From contig CM059196.1 of the NCBI GenBank assembly GCA_030323885.1, positions 35,814,481 through 35,878,480 on the forward strand: 64,000 bases of DNA, given 5' to 3'. A model generated the notes under the pieces. That model did not search any database. It was not told where the DNA came from and saw only the letters and a program-made list of their open reading frames with translations. Positions 44,611 to 55,445 of the stretch are shown piece by piece (within the stretch, counting starts at the first letter, position 1; each line of letters starts with the position of its first letter). The translations under genes were made by a program, and so were the position numbers. This DNA is from Branchipolynoe longqiensis (Eukaryota; Annelida; Polychaeta; Phyllodocida; Polynoidae).

Positions 44611-44960
44611 TCCCACCTGGCATGGCTGTGCCCTTATCTCGAACCAAGTCGAGGCAGTCGGCTGGGTGAACGCAGAGCATTGAAGCTCCTCAATGCTTCC
44701 ATCTATATTCATCTGTCTATTCAGGTTTCCACATAGGCTCCTTCCTTTGCGCGTGCACATGTCATTACTTCCTCTTTCCGGTCTACACACCGCCCACCCC
44801 TCCACCTCACCCTCCAGCATGAACCACCCACAATGCACTACGGCTTCCGGCGTGTCGCCGCTGTTGACTGAAGTCCGGGTGCAAGCAAACATTGGCTCCC
44901 TGTTGACCGTGCGGACCCGTTGCACATCGTGACCTTTGACCTGTCTCTGGCTCATCGTTT
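44611..44960. other. No confident gene; a weak exon-like stretch
   Basis: The plus frame at 44820-44932 reads 'SPLLTEVRVQANIGSLLTV', which loosely resembles a PKD-domain end. The splice phases do not match exon 5 and no good donor is present. Confidence 0.3.
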
Positions 44961-45429
44961 CCGGTGTGGCGGTTTCAGCGTGTTCCCGTGCTCAGACGTG
45001 TACCTCGCTTCTGCGCATGCGTCAGAATCTAATAAACATGGCCGTAATCGATTAACACTACCTGGGCGACTCGGGTCATCCCAGTCGTCAGAATTTCAAA
45101 TAGAACACGGCGAGTGGAGTCGACAAATACACGTGCCGTGTGCCAAAAAAGAATAACTTAGATTAATTAAATGGAAATATAGGTAAACTAGGCCATCATA
45201 AAATACTTTAAATCCTATTTTGCTGTATTTTTTATCGGTTATTAAAAAAAAAAAAAAGATTGTCCACCCAAGCGCGGAGAAGCGTATTCGATTATTCGAC
45301 CCGAGTTTGTAGGATGTGCGCATGCGCCAATAAGTGTCTCGGGTGATTCGAGTTGATGCGAAATCCGCGCATGCGCAGAAGCAACGGGACACGTCTGAGC
45401 ACGGGAACACGCTGAAACCGCCACACCGG
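44961..45429. mobile_element. TIR element of family P, complete, with NRF1-like sites
   Basis: 'ccggtgtggcggtttcagcg' and about 40 further bases at 44961-45021 are inverted at 45368-45429. GCGCATGCG words lie in or beside both arms (45012, 45316-45328, 45365-45378). It parallels the element at 27592-28164 in layout (GGTGT.GC.GTTTCAG start, then CTTCTGCGCATGCGTC). Confidence 0.85.
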
Positions 45430-45734
45430 GCGTACAAGGGTTAATGTCTTGGTGAGGGGTATGGGGTGGGGGTGAAGGGTGGGGTGAAGGGTGTGTGGGG
45501 GGGGGGGGCGAGTCAGGGTCAATTCTCTCGGTTAGCACATGGTAGATAGCTGGGGCAGTGCGGGTGCTTGCGAATTAAATCGAATTGGGAATTGGAGAAG
45601 GGTGTTACGAAGGCACTCATAGTGTATAGGACGGGTATAACTATACCAGTGTGTTGTGTTAATGTATTATTTGGAGTGTAGTGATTTTTTTGTTGACAAC
45701 CCAGGTTCGAATCCTGGTCACGTCACCAGTGTTG

Positions 45735-45915
45735 TGGGGGGGGTGATGAAAATGGGAAATATTGCGCCTAGAGCGGGACTCAAACCCACATCTTTTTGCA
45801 TTCCGGGCCAGTGTGCTAACCATTACACCACCTAGGCTCCCTGATATCAACACACTACCCACGCCTACCTGTCTATGCGGCTCCTTGCCTGAGAGGTCAA
45901 TGCAGATCACTATAT
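45735..45915 (-). mobile_element. SINE-C copy
   Basis: 'tgatgaaaatgggaaatatt' then 'agcgggactcaaacccacat' gives the inverted B box, and 'gtgctaaccattacaccacc' the inverted A box region. A poly-G run lies just before it. Confidence 0.85.
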
Positions 45916-45924
45916 TTTCATATA

Positions 45925-46100
45925 TAGCTTTTGTCAGTGCCATAACACTCATCTTGACCGTAAGTGTTACAGGTATTTAGGTACTTACACACATTGATTT
46001 ACATGGTTTATGTAGTAAATTGAAGTGTGAAGTCGATTCTAAAATTAAAGTGTACACAATGCAATAAGTAATGAGTATGAGGTACATTAAATCATGTTAA
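45925..46100 (+). repeat. Dispersed repeat family E, long copy
   Basis: Closely matches 55218-55400, sharing 'aagtgttacaggtat' and 'gagtatgaggtacattaaat'. I cannot assign it to a known class. Confidence 0.75.
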
Positions 46101-46202
46101 TCGAATATAAATGACGGATACACAATGTTGGGAGGATGTGTCTGAGACTGAGCACTTGTTGGTGTTGGCATAGTGGGTTAATTGAGCAAATGGATGTCAC
46201 GG

Positions 46203-46378
46203 GGGGGTGATGAAAATGGGAAATATTCCGCATAGAGCAGCAATCGAACCCACATCTCTTGCATTCCGAGCCAGTGTGCTAACCATTACACCACATACTC
46301 TCCCTGATGTCATCACCCTATCCATGCCCAACTATCTGTGTGGCTCCTTGCTTGAGAGGTCACCGTAGACTACTACAT
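46203..46378 (-). mobile_element. SINE-C copy
   Basis: 'gatgaaaatgggaaatattc', 'gcaatcgaacccacatctct' and 'gtgtgctaaccattacacca' match the family. The segment 46379-46640 has no recognisable feature. Confidence 0.85.
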
Positions 46379-46644
46379 AAGGTTCGATTTGCTGTGGATC
46401 AGTACTGCGGTAGCACCACCAATGGGTTATTCGCTCACTAGCCGAACCATCAGCGTTCTGCACTTCGCTTTGAAAATAACGAATATGACCATCAGACTAT
46501 TGTCTATTCCCACCTATGCTGGATAGTTCTGTTGTACTACAGTTTATTGCGATTGTAGCGCCACCTACGGCAGCATACCACACCATAACCAACCATTCCA
46601 CTTCCTTCTTTGCCGCTGACAAACATTATATATATATACATATA

Positions 46645-47456
46645 CAGTAAAACCTCCATAACCGACCACCTCCACAGACGCTGCGTCTCTATTGGTTGAA
46701 GTGAATGGCATAAAGCTAACATTCCTTATAAGCGGTATGCGGCATGCGGCATGCGAATGTCATATATGCGGCAAAGATATATGCCAACCCTCAACATTTG
46801 TTGGGATTTTTCCTCCAAATTTGTGAAGGAACAGTATTGTTTTCTATGGCAAACGCAACAGTATTCGCATTTGCATGTTGGTCTGTTGGTCTGTTCCACC
46901 TCATATAGTTCATTAAAACAATTTTTGTTAATTAATTCTTTCATCTATTTTATATTATTATATGATTTTGAGCTTTGAAAAATTCATAAGTGTCTATTGA
47001 CACATAACTGATTGTATGCTTTTGCATTATATGTAAAGGCGATGGTTGAATAAAAACAAGCAATTCTCACCGTGAATATGGCCTATGCTGCCGACACGGC
47101 GTAAAGAAACTACCACTCAATCAATCAAATCCTTTTTATCTTTGCCTGTATTGTTTTCCTCATAGCCCACGTACACAGCCGCAGATCCGAGCATTAGATT
47201 CTACCAACTGGTGACCACGACGATTGTTAACACATGGTGTTAATTTGACTAGTAGAAACTTGCTGGGCTGATGCTTGTCTGCTGCGCTGTGTAGGTAATG
47301 TTTTTTCTTCTATTTTTTAAAACTCTATAGCGATCACTTTATTTGGGTCCCAACAATACTATTGTAACCATATTTTAACTCGCTGAACCGACCACCTCCC
47401 TAAATGAACCAATTAGAGTCGGTCCCAAGGTCGGTCGATTTAGAGAGGTTTTACTG
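46645..47456. mobile_element. pogo/Tigger-like non-autonomous DNA transposon
   Basis: The ends TACAGTAAAACCTC (46643-46656) and its inverse GAGGTTTTACTGTA (47445-47458) form short TIRs with TA duplications. CAGT-start ends with AAAACCTC are typical of pogo/Tigger relatives. The 812-bp interior has no intact transposase, and a family B tail is nested at 47005-47130. Confidence 0.75.
47005..47130 (+). mobile_element. SINE/MITE family B tail, nested
   Basis: 'gtgaatatggcctatgctgc', 'cgacacggcgtaaag' and a CAATCAATCAA tail match 22045-22180. Confidence 0.65.
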
Positions 47457-47710
47457 TATATATATATATATATACATATTAAGATAGATATACAGAAAGA
47501 GCCTGCGACTCTCTAATTACAGAATATTGCTTATTTAGGGGAGTGTTTTCTTTACGTCGCCACAGGAAATTATCAGGAAGTACTGTTCTGAATTCGCTAC
47601 TCATGGAAGTAATTGTTATATGTGCCTGCGGATGCCAGTATTTATATAGCCAGGCTAAGACACCAGTTTCCTCGATATCGAACTAAAAGACATTAAAGTC
47701 CGTTATGTAG

Positions 47711-48063
47711 CTGTCACACTACGACGACTAGGCCGGCGACAGTCCAACGACTTGTCGTTTTGCTCTGTCGTTGGCTGTCGTCGATTGTCGCTAAGGTGTC
47801 GCTATGCTGTCGTTCGCGTGTCGCCGCGACACCTCCGCGACACCTCCGCGACACCTCCAGTTTCTCCACTGTCGCCCGCTTGTCGTTGGGTTTTTGGACA
47901 TGTTGAAAACCTCGACGACAGCCGGCGACAGACGCTGTCGCTGCGCTGTCGCGGCGCTGTCGCGGCGCTGTCGCGGCGCTTGGCCCGAATTTGCATATGT
48001 CGTCGGGTTTTCACAAAATCCATGTCGCTGGGCTGTCGTCGCCGCTTGTCGTCGTAGTGTGAC
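47711..48063. mobile_element. TIR element 3 (CTGTCACACTACGACG family), cut by an assembly gap
   Basis: The left end CTGTCACACTACGACGAC is inverted at 48048-48063, where the gap starts. The interior is made of TGTCG words phased at 10 or 11 bp (47766, 47776, 47786, 47797, 47808, 47819) and of CGACACCTC and GCTGTCGCG units at 11-bp spacing. The hairpin-like core at 47892-47909 is the reverse-complement counterpart of that in elements 1 and 2, so this copy lies in the other orientation. No protein is encoded. Confidence 0.85.
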
Positions 48064-48562
48064 NNNNNNNNNNNNNNNNNNNNNNNNNNNNNNNNNNNNN
48101 NNNNNNNNNNNNNNNNNNNNNNNNNNNNNNNNNNNNNNNNNNNNNNNNNNNNNNNNNNNNNNNNNNNNNNNNNNNNNNNNNNNNNNNNNNNNNNNNNNNN
48201 NNNNNNNNNNNNNNNNNNNNNNNNNNNNNNNNNNNNNNNNNNNNNNNNNNNNNNNNNNNNNNNNNNNNNNNNNNNNNNNNNNNNNNNNNNNNNNNNNNNN
48301 NNNNNNNNNNNNNNNNNNNNNNNNNNNNNNNNNNNNNNNNNNNNNNNNNNNNNNNNNNNNNNNNNNNNNNNNNNNNNNNNNNNNNNNNNNNNNNNNNNNN
48401 NNNNNNNNNNNNNNNNNNNNNNNNNNNNNNNNNNNNNNNNNNNNNNNNNNNNNNNNNNNNNNNNNNNNNNNNNNNNNNNNNNNNNNNNNNNNNNNNNNNN
48501 NNNNNNNNNNNNNNNNNNNNNNNNNNNNNNNNNNNNNNNNNNNNNNNNNNNNNNNNNNNNNN
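48064..48562. other. Assembly gap (499 N)
   Basis: A run of N. It begins at the end of TIR element 3 and stops at the first base of a satellite, so the junction between them is unknown. Confidence 1.
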
Positions 48563-50390
48563 GGGGGTGCAGTGTGGTGTGGGGGTGGGGGTACAGTGTG
48601 TTGTGAGGGTGGTAGTACAGTGTGGTGTGGAGCATGGTGGTGCAGTGTGGTGTACGGCTGGTGGTGCAGTGTGGTGTGGAGCGTGGTGGTACATAGGGTT
48701 GGTGGTGCAGTGTGGTGTGGAGCGTGGTGGTACATAGGGCTGGTAGTGCAGTGTGGTGTGGAGCGTTGTGGTGCAGTGTGGTGTAGGGCTGGTGGTGCAG
48801 TGTGGTGTGGAGCGTGGTGGTACAGGGTGGTGTAGGGCTGGTGGTGCAGTGTGGTGTAGAGCATGGTGGTGCAGTGTGGTGTGGAGCGTGGTGGTACATA
48901 GGGCTGGTGGTGCAGTATGGTGTGGAGCGTGGTGGTACATAGGGCTGGTGGTGCAGTGTGGTTTGGAGCGTGGTGGTACAGTGTGGTGTAGGGCTGGTGG
49001 TGCAGTGTGGTGTGTAGCATGGTGGTGCAGTGTGGTGTGGAGCATGGTGGTGGAATGTGGTGTAGGGCTGGTGGTGCAGTGTGGTGTGGAGCATGGTGGT
49101 GCAGTGTGGTGTGGAGCATGGTGGTGCAGTGTGGTGTGGAGCATGGTGGTGCAGTGTGGTGTGGAGCATGGTGGTGGAGTGTGGTGTAGGGCTGGTGGTG
49201 CAGTGTGGTTTGGAGCGTGGTGGTACAGGGTGGTGGAGGGCTGGTGGTGCAGTGTGTTGTGGAGCGTGGTGGTACAGTGTGGTGTAGGGCTGGTGGTGCA
49301 GTGTGGTGTGTAGCATGGTGGTGGAGTGTGGTGTGGAGCGTGGTGGTACATAGGGCTGGTGGTGCAGTGTGGTGTGGAGCGTGGTGGTACAGTGTGGTGT
49401 GGAGCATGGTGGTGCAGTGTGGTGTGGAGCATGGTGGTGGAGTGTGGTGTAGGGCTGGTGGTGCAGTGTGGTGTGGAGCGTGGTGGTGGAGTGTGGTGTG
49501 GAGCATGGTGGTGCAGTGTGGTGTGGAGCATGGTGGTGCAGTGTGGTGTGGAGCGATGTGGTGCAGTGTGGTGTGGAGCGTGGTGGTATAGTGTGGTGTA
49601 GGGCTGATGGTGCAGTGTGGTGTGGAGCATGGTGGTGGAGTGTGGTGTGGAGCGTGGTGGTACAGTGTGGTGTAGGGCTGGTAGTGCAGTGTGGTGTGGA
49701 GCGTTGTGGTGCAGTGTGGTGTAGGGCTGGTAGTGCAGTGTGGTTTGGAGCGGGGTGGTACAGTGTGGTGTAGGGCTGGTGGTGCAGTGTGGTGTGGAGC
49801 ATGGTGGTGGAATGTGATGTAGGGCTGGTGGTGCAGTGTGGTGTGGAGCATGGTGGTGGATTGTGGTGTGGAGCATGGTGGTGCAGTGTGGTGTGGAGAA
49901 TGGTGGTGCAGTGTGGTGTAGAGCATGGTGGTGGAGTGTGGTGTGGAGGATGGTGGTGCAGTGTGGTGTGGAGAATGGTGGTGGAGTGTGGTGTGGAGCA
50001 TGGTGGTGGAGTGTGGTGTGGAGCATGGTGGTGCAGTGTGGTGTGGAGAATGGTGGTGCAGTGTGCTGTGGAGCATGGTGGTGCAGTGTGGTTTGGAGTA
50101 TGGTGGTGCAGTGTGGTGTGGGGCTGGTGGTGCAGTGTGGTTTGGAGCATGGTGGTGGAGTGTGGTGTGGAGCATGGTGGTGCAGTGTGGAGTGGAGAGT
50201 GCTGGTGCAGTGTAGTCTGGAGCGTGCTGGTGCAGTTTGGTGTAGAGCGTGGTGGTGCAGTACAGTGTGGAGTATGGTGGTGCAATGTGGTGTGAAGGTT
50301 GTGGTACAGTGTGGTGTGGCGTGTGGTGGTGCAGTGTGGTGTGGAGCGTGGTGGTGCAGTTTGGGGTGGAGCGTGGTGGTACAGTGTGGT
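48563..50390. repeat. 25-bp GT-rich satellite
   Basis: The 25-bp unit contains 'agcatggtggtgcagtgtgg' plus tgtgg, with substitutions (agcgtgg, ggaatgtgg, gggctgg). The array is 1.8 kb and more diverged than the next one. Long frames on both strands arise because 25 is not a multiple of 3 and few stops occur. They are not genes. Confidence 0.95.
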
Positions 50391-53180
50391 TGGCATGGTG
50401 TGTGTGTGGTGCTGAAGTGTGGTGGGCATGGTGTGTGTGGTGCTGCAGTGTGGTGGGCATGGTGTGTGTGGTGCTGAAGTGTGGTGGGCATGGTGTGTGT
50501 GCTGCTGCAGTGTAGATAGCATGGGGTGTGGGGTGCTGCAGTGTGGTGGGCATGGTGTGTGTGGTGCTGCAGTGTGGTGGGCATGGTGTGTGTGGTGCTG
50601 CAGTGTGGTGGGCATGGTGTGTGTGGTGCTGCAGTTTGTGGGCATGGGGTGATGTGCTTGTGTACATGGTGTGTGTGGTGCTGCAGTGTGGTGGGCATGG
50701 TGTGTGTGGTGCTGCAGTGTGGTGGGCATGATGTGTGTTGTGCTGCAGTGTGGTGGGCATGGTATGTGTGGTGCTGCAGTGTGGTGGGCATGGTGTGTGT
50801 GGTGCTGAAGTGTAGAGGGCATGGTGTGTGTGGTGCTGCAGTGTAGTGGGCATGGTGTGTGTGGTGGTACAGTGTGGTGGGGATGGTGTGTGTGGTGCTT
50901 CAGTGTGGTGGGCATGGTGTGTGTGGTGCTGCAGTGTAGAGGGCATGGTGTCTGTGGTGCTGCAGTGTGGTGGGCATGGGGTGTGTGGTGCTGCAGTGTA
51001 TACGGCATGGTATGTGCGGTGCTGCAGTGTGGTGGGCATGGTATGTGTGTGCTGAATGTAGAGGGCATGGTATTGTGGTGCTGCAGGTGTGAGGGCATGG
51101 TATGTTGGTGCTGCAGGTGGTATGTGTGGTGCTGCGTGTAGAGGGCATGGAGGTGTGGTGCGGCAGTGTGGTGGGCATGTGTGTGTGGTGCTGCAGTGTG
51201 GTGGGCATGGTGTGTGTGGTGCTGCAGTGTGGTGGCATGGTGTGTGTGGTGCTGCAGTGTGGTGGCATGGTGTGTGTGGTGCTGCTGTTGTGGGAGGTGT
51301 GTGGGTGCTGCAGTGTGGTGGGCATGGTGTGTTGTGGTGCTGCAGTGTGGTGGGCATGGTGTGTGTGGTGCTGCAGTGTAGTGGGCATGGTGTGTGTGGT
51401 GCTGCAGTGTGGTTGGCATGGTGTGTGTGGTGCTGCAGTGTGGTGGGCATGATCTGTGTGCTGCTGCAGTGTGGTGGGCATGGGGTGTGTGGTGCTGCAG
51501 TGTGGTCGACATGGTGTGTGTGGTGCCACAGTGTAGTGGGCATGGTGTGTGTGGTGCTGCAGTGTGGTGGGCATGGTGTGTGTGGTGCTGCAGTGTGGTG
51601 GGCATGGGGTGTGTGGTGCTGCAGTGTAGAGGGCATGGTGTGTGTGGTGCTGCAGTGTGGTGGGCATGGGTGTGTGGTGCTGCTGCGTGTGGTGGGCATG
51701 GTGTGTGTGGTGCTGCAGTGTGGGCATGGTGTGTGTGGTGCTGCAGTGTGGTGGGCATGGTGTGTGTGGTGCTTTGTGGTTGTGTGTGGTGTGCATTGTA
51801 GTGGGCTGGTATGTGTGGTGCTGGAGTGTGGTGGGCATGGTGTGTGTGGTGCTGCAGTGTGGTGGGCATGGTTTGTGTGTGCTGCGGGGGTGGGGGGTGT
51901 GTGTGGTGCTGCCAGTGTGGTGGGATTGGTGTGTGTGGTGCTGCAGTGTGGTGGGCATGGTGTGTGTGGTTGCTGCTGTGTGGTGGGCATGGTGTGTGTG
52001 GTGCTGCAGTGTGGTGGCATGGTTTGTCTGCAGTGTGGTGGGCATGGTGTTGTGGTCTGCAGTGTGATGGGCTTGGTGTGTGTCGTGCTGCAGTGTGGTG
52101 GGCATGGGGTGTGTGGTGCTGCAGTGTGGTGGGCATGGTGTGTGTGGTGCTGCAGTGTGGTTGGCATGGGGTGTGTGGTGCTGCAGTGTGGTGGGCATGG
52201 GGTGTGTGGTGCTGCAGTGTGGTGGGCATGGTGTGCGTCCTGCTGCAGTGTAGTGGGCATGGTATGTGTGCTGCTGCAGTGTGGTGGGCATGGTGTGTGT
52301 GGTGCTGCAGTGTGGTGGGCATGGTGTGTGTGCTGCTGCAGTGTAGTGGGCATGGTATGTGTGGTGCTGCAGTGTGGTGGGCATGGTGTGTGTGGTGCTG
52401 CAGTGTGGTGGGAATGGTGTGTGTGGTGCTGCAGTGTGGTGGGCATGGTGTGTGTGGTGCTGCAGTGTGGTGGGCATGGTGTGTGTGGTGCTGCAGTGTG
52501 GGGGCATGGTGTGTGTGGTGCTGCAGTGTGGTGGGCATGGTGTGTGTGGTGCTGCAGTGTGGTGGGCATGGTGTGTGTGGTGCTGCAGTGTGGTGGGCAT
52601 GGTGTGTGTGGTGCTGCAGTGTGGTGGGCATGGTGTGTGTGGTGCTGCAGTGTAGTGGGCATGGTGTGTGTGGTGCTGCAGTGTGGTGGGCATGGTGTGT
52701 GTGGTGTGCAGTGTGGGGGCATGGTATGTGTGGCACTGCAGTGTGGTGGGCATGGTGTGTGTGGTGCTGCAGTGTGGTGGGCATGGTGTGTGTGGTGCTG
52801 CAGTGTGGAGGGCATGGTGTGTGTGGTGCTGCAGTGTGGTGGGCATGGTGTGTGTGGTGCTGCAGTGTAGAGGGCATGGTGTGTGTGGTGCTGCAGTGTG
52901 GTGGGCATGGTGTGTGTGGTGCTGCAGTGTGGTGGGCATGGTGTGTGTGGTGCTGCAGGTGTGGTGGGCATGGGTGTGTGGTGCTGAGTGTGGTGGGTAT
53001 GGTGTGTTTGCTGCAGTGTGGTGGGCATGGTGTGTGTGGTGCTGCAGTGTGGTGGGCATGGTGTGTGTGGTGCTGCAGTGTAGTGGGCATGGTGTGTGTG
53101 GTGCTGCAGTGTGGTGGGCATGGGGTGTGTGGTGCTGCAGTGTGGTGGGCATGGGGTATGTGGTGCTGCAGTGTGGTGTG
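50391..53180. repeat. 31-bp GT-rich satellite, about 90 units
   Basis: The 31-bp unit contains 'gtgctgcagtgtggtgggc' followed by atggtgtgtgtg. Many units are identical. It shares 'gcagtgtggtg' with the 25-bp array, so the two probably have a common origin. Minus-strand frames of up to 1,892 codons (His/Thr/Pro-rich, running through the gap) are artefacts of this periodicity. Confidence 0.97.
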
Positions 53181-53636
53181 TGGTGGTTGTGTAGTGTGGT
53201 AGGTGTGGTGGTGGCGCAGTCTGGTGCATGGTGGTGGTGCAGTGTTGTGTGTGTGGTCGTGGTGGTGGCACAGCGTGATCTGTGTGGCAGTGGTGGTGGT
53301 GATTTGTAGTGTGGTGTGTGGTGGGAGTGGTAGTGGTGGTACTGTGATCTGTGTGGTAGTGATGGTGAAGTGTGGTGCTTCGAGTGGTATGACTCGGCCA
53401 CGTGGTGAACACGTGACATGCCTGATCAAGTTGGGTTGTGCATAATGTAACAGCGCGACATAATGCCAAATTGGTGGCAGTGTTAAACCTGGTTTGGTAG
53501 GCTATGTCCTCTGGGACACTGAAGTGACCCTTGGGGTTTTCAGGTGGATTGTATTGAGATGGAGTGGGTGGGGAATTAACTGATGCTGCCCTTAGTACAG
53601 CAGGTGTCTGTACAAAGTAGACATGCCTGGATAGGG
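53181..53636. other. Degenerate GTG-rich border, then no gene
   Basis: Decayed GTGGTG words to about 53370, then unique DNA. Confidence 0.5.
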
Positions 53637-53881
53637 TTTGCTGGTTGTTGGAGTTTTACGTCGTGGCAACATCTAAGGTCATTTCAGGGCTGATACTGAC
53701 TTGTGACAGTACACACCCAGCAACTTTATAGTGCTGCCCCACTGGTAAATCAGGCCACTGGCACCATGACCCGATATCCCACTCAGTCATATTATCATGT
53801 GGGGTTGCACTATAAAGTCGCCATGTCACAAGTCAGAACCCGTCCTGATATGCCAGGACGTAAAACTCCAACAACCAACCA
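53637..53881. mobile_element. Palindromic SINE-A (inverted, body-to-body)
   Basis: A minus-orientation tail and body (53637-53795) joins a plus-orientation body and tail (53796-53881, 'ggggttgcactataaagtcg' to 'actccaacaaccaaccaac'). The two halves can pair with each other. Confidence 0.8.
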
Positions 53882-53939
53882 ACTGGACCACTGTGAAATG
53901 GCAGGTACATGTGGCAATTGGTATGAACTAACATCAACA

Positions 53940-54300
53940 ACAGGCATGATCCAGCGTGAGCCGGCCTGACCCATCGTGCACCGGTTCCGACCAGTTCCAA
54001 CATGTGTCCAACACCTGTATTCCCGGCCCACCCACAGCGAGGCGCTGGCTTCATAGGCCAATATCGAATATTGAGCGCAGAGCCGGTCAAACTTTGAGGA
54101 CAGCGTGTTCGCGTTGCCTAGCAACTGCAAGCAGTGTACACAGACGTAGCCAGCGCGGCGCAACCTGGCAGAATGCGGCGGCGCGGAGTTCGGCCGGCTG
54201 CCGCCAGGGACGTCCGCAACGTGCATTTCCCCCCCCAGGAGGCGCTGGTAGTAAGCAACAAGCCACCACTCGCACCAAATGAGATCGGCAATGTGGCTTC
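53940..54300. other. CpG-rich island with an RFX X-box
   Basis: CpG-rich unique DNA between AT-rich flanks. It contains a CCAAT on the plus strand near 54057 and the X-box at 54113-54125. It could be a promoter-like or enhancer region, but no transcript start or exon is visible. Confidence 0.35.
54113..54125. promoter_or_regulatory. RFX X-box motif
   Basis: GTTGCCTAGCAAC fits the X-box (GTNRCC, 0-3 spacer, RGYAAC) and is nearly palindromic. RFX factors control ciliary genes, and polycystins act in cilia, but the link here is speculative. Confidence 0.45.
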
Positions 54301-54647
54301 ACACTGGGATTAAAGCCATACCTTTATAATTATATTTATGAATATTAATGAATATATTGACAGATTGCAATTTTGTTTTAAACCATGGATTCAATTCGAT
54401 CAAATTTAGTTCAATTCAATCCAACATCAATTCAATTCGATCAAATCAATTAGGGCCTGGATTGTGACACCATGCATTTCATGTTGGCTTTATAATATGA
54501 ATACTACCCCACCAGAATACCATGGTGCTGACACCATATATATATCCCACTCTGTAACATTGTTTTGACAATGAGTCGATCCTAATTGGATCTATCCTAG
54601 TCAGGTCAAGTACAAGACGGGATACCGACAAACACCGTTCTGTAAGT
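54301..54647. other. No gene seen; short AATTC/TCAAT-type repeat
   Basis: Words such as tcaattcgatcaaat recur at 54388-54450. The rest is unique. Confidence 0.4.
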
Positions 54648-54936
54648 TGTTGGTTGTTGGAGTTTTACGTCCGGTCAATATCTAAGGTCATATCAGGACG
54701 GGCACCGACTTATGACCACATGGCGACTTTATAGTGCTGCCCCACTAGGAAATCATGCCGCCGATATTCCAATCAGTCACATTATCCTGACACTGAGCTA
54801 CCCCGTCCTTGCCCTATCCTATTATTAATGCCGACAAGCGACAAGCATAAATTTTGTAAGTCATTGGTTTGACTCGACTGGGAATCGAACTCTCGATCTC
54901 CCGCACGGGAGGCCTGCGCTCTACCTATTCGGTGGC
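54648..54936 (-). mobile_element. SINE-A, near full length
   Basis: From the tail 'gttggttgttggagttttac' to the head with 'ctgggaatcgaactctcgat' and 'gcgctctacc'. Confidence 0.88.
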
Positions 54937-55084
54937 CAACGCGTAGTCAGATTCAATGCGACCCACACTCTTGTATTGAATACTCAGATCTTCAACTTCC
55001 ATCTGCCACTCTGTGCCATAAAATTATATGATATGTTTATATCTAAATACTCGATGTCATAGCATTCAGCAGTGAGATATCCCA

Positions 55085-55445
55085 TTACATTGATTAAGCA
55101 GCAATAACAGGTTTAATGTGTGCAGCAGTATCTAAATTGTATATGTAGGATCCAATCTAAGTCAGTCTTTCCGTTTATAAATTTATTTATTTTTGGTAAA
55201 TGAATTGTATTCATGTAAATCTGTTGTCAGTGCCATAGCACTGGTCTTCCGGCCGCAAGTGTTACAGGTATCTTGGTATTTACACAATTGTTTGCTTTCT
55301 TTTAACATGGTTTATATATAGTATCTTGAAATGTGAAGTAGATTCTGAAATTAAAGAGTACATAATGCAGTAAGTAATTAGTATGAGGTACATTAAATCA
55401 CTTTACATTTAGGTTTTAGTTTTCATTGGAGAATGCAGCTTTAAC
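55085..55445. mobile_element. MITE family D split by dispersed repeat family E
   Basis: Family D-like sequence (55085-55165, 'aacaggtttaatgtgtgca') and a D right end (55423-55445, 'agaatgcagctttaac') flank a family E copy (about 55218-55400). Confidence 0.5.

Noticed and set aside
44820..44932. Possible PKD exon with 'TEVRVQANIGSLLTV'
   Set aside because: The acceptor phase does not match exon 5 (the phase-0 reading hits a stop), and no good donor follows.
50391..53180. CRISPR-like regular spacing
   Set aside because: It is a plain 31-bp satellite without spacers.
47791..53469. A minus-strand frame of 1,892 codons and several others of 800-1,900 codons
   Set aside because: They run through the 499-base gap and the 25-bp and 31-bp satellites. 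The His/Thr/Pro translation repeats with the satellite unit and is open in several frames.
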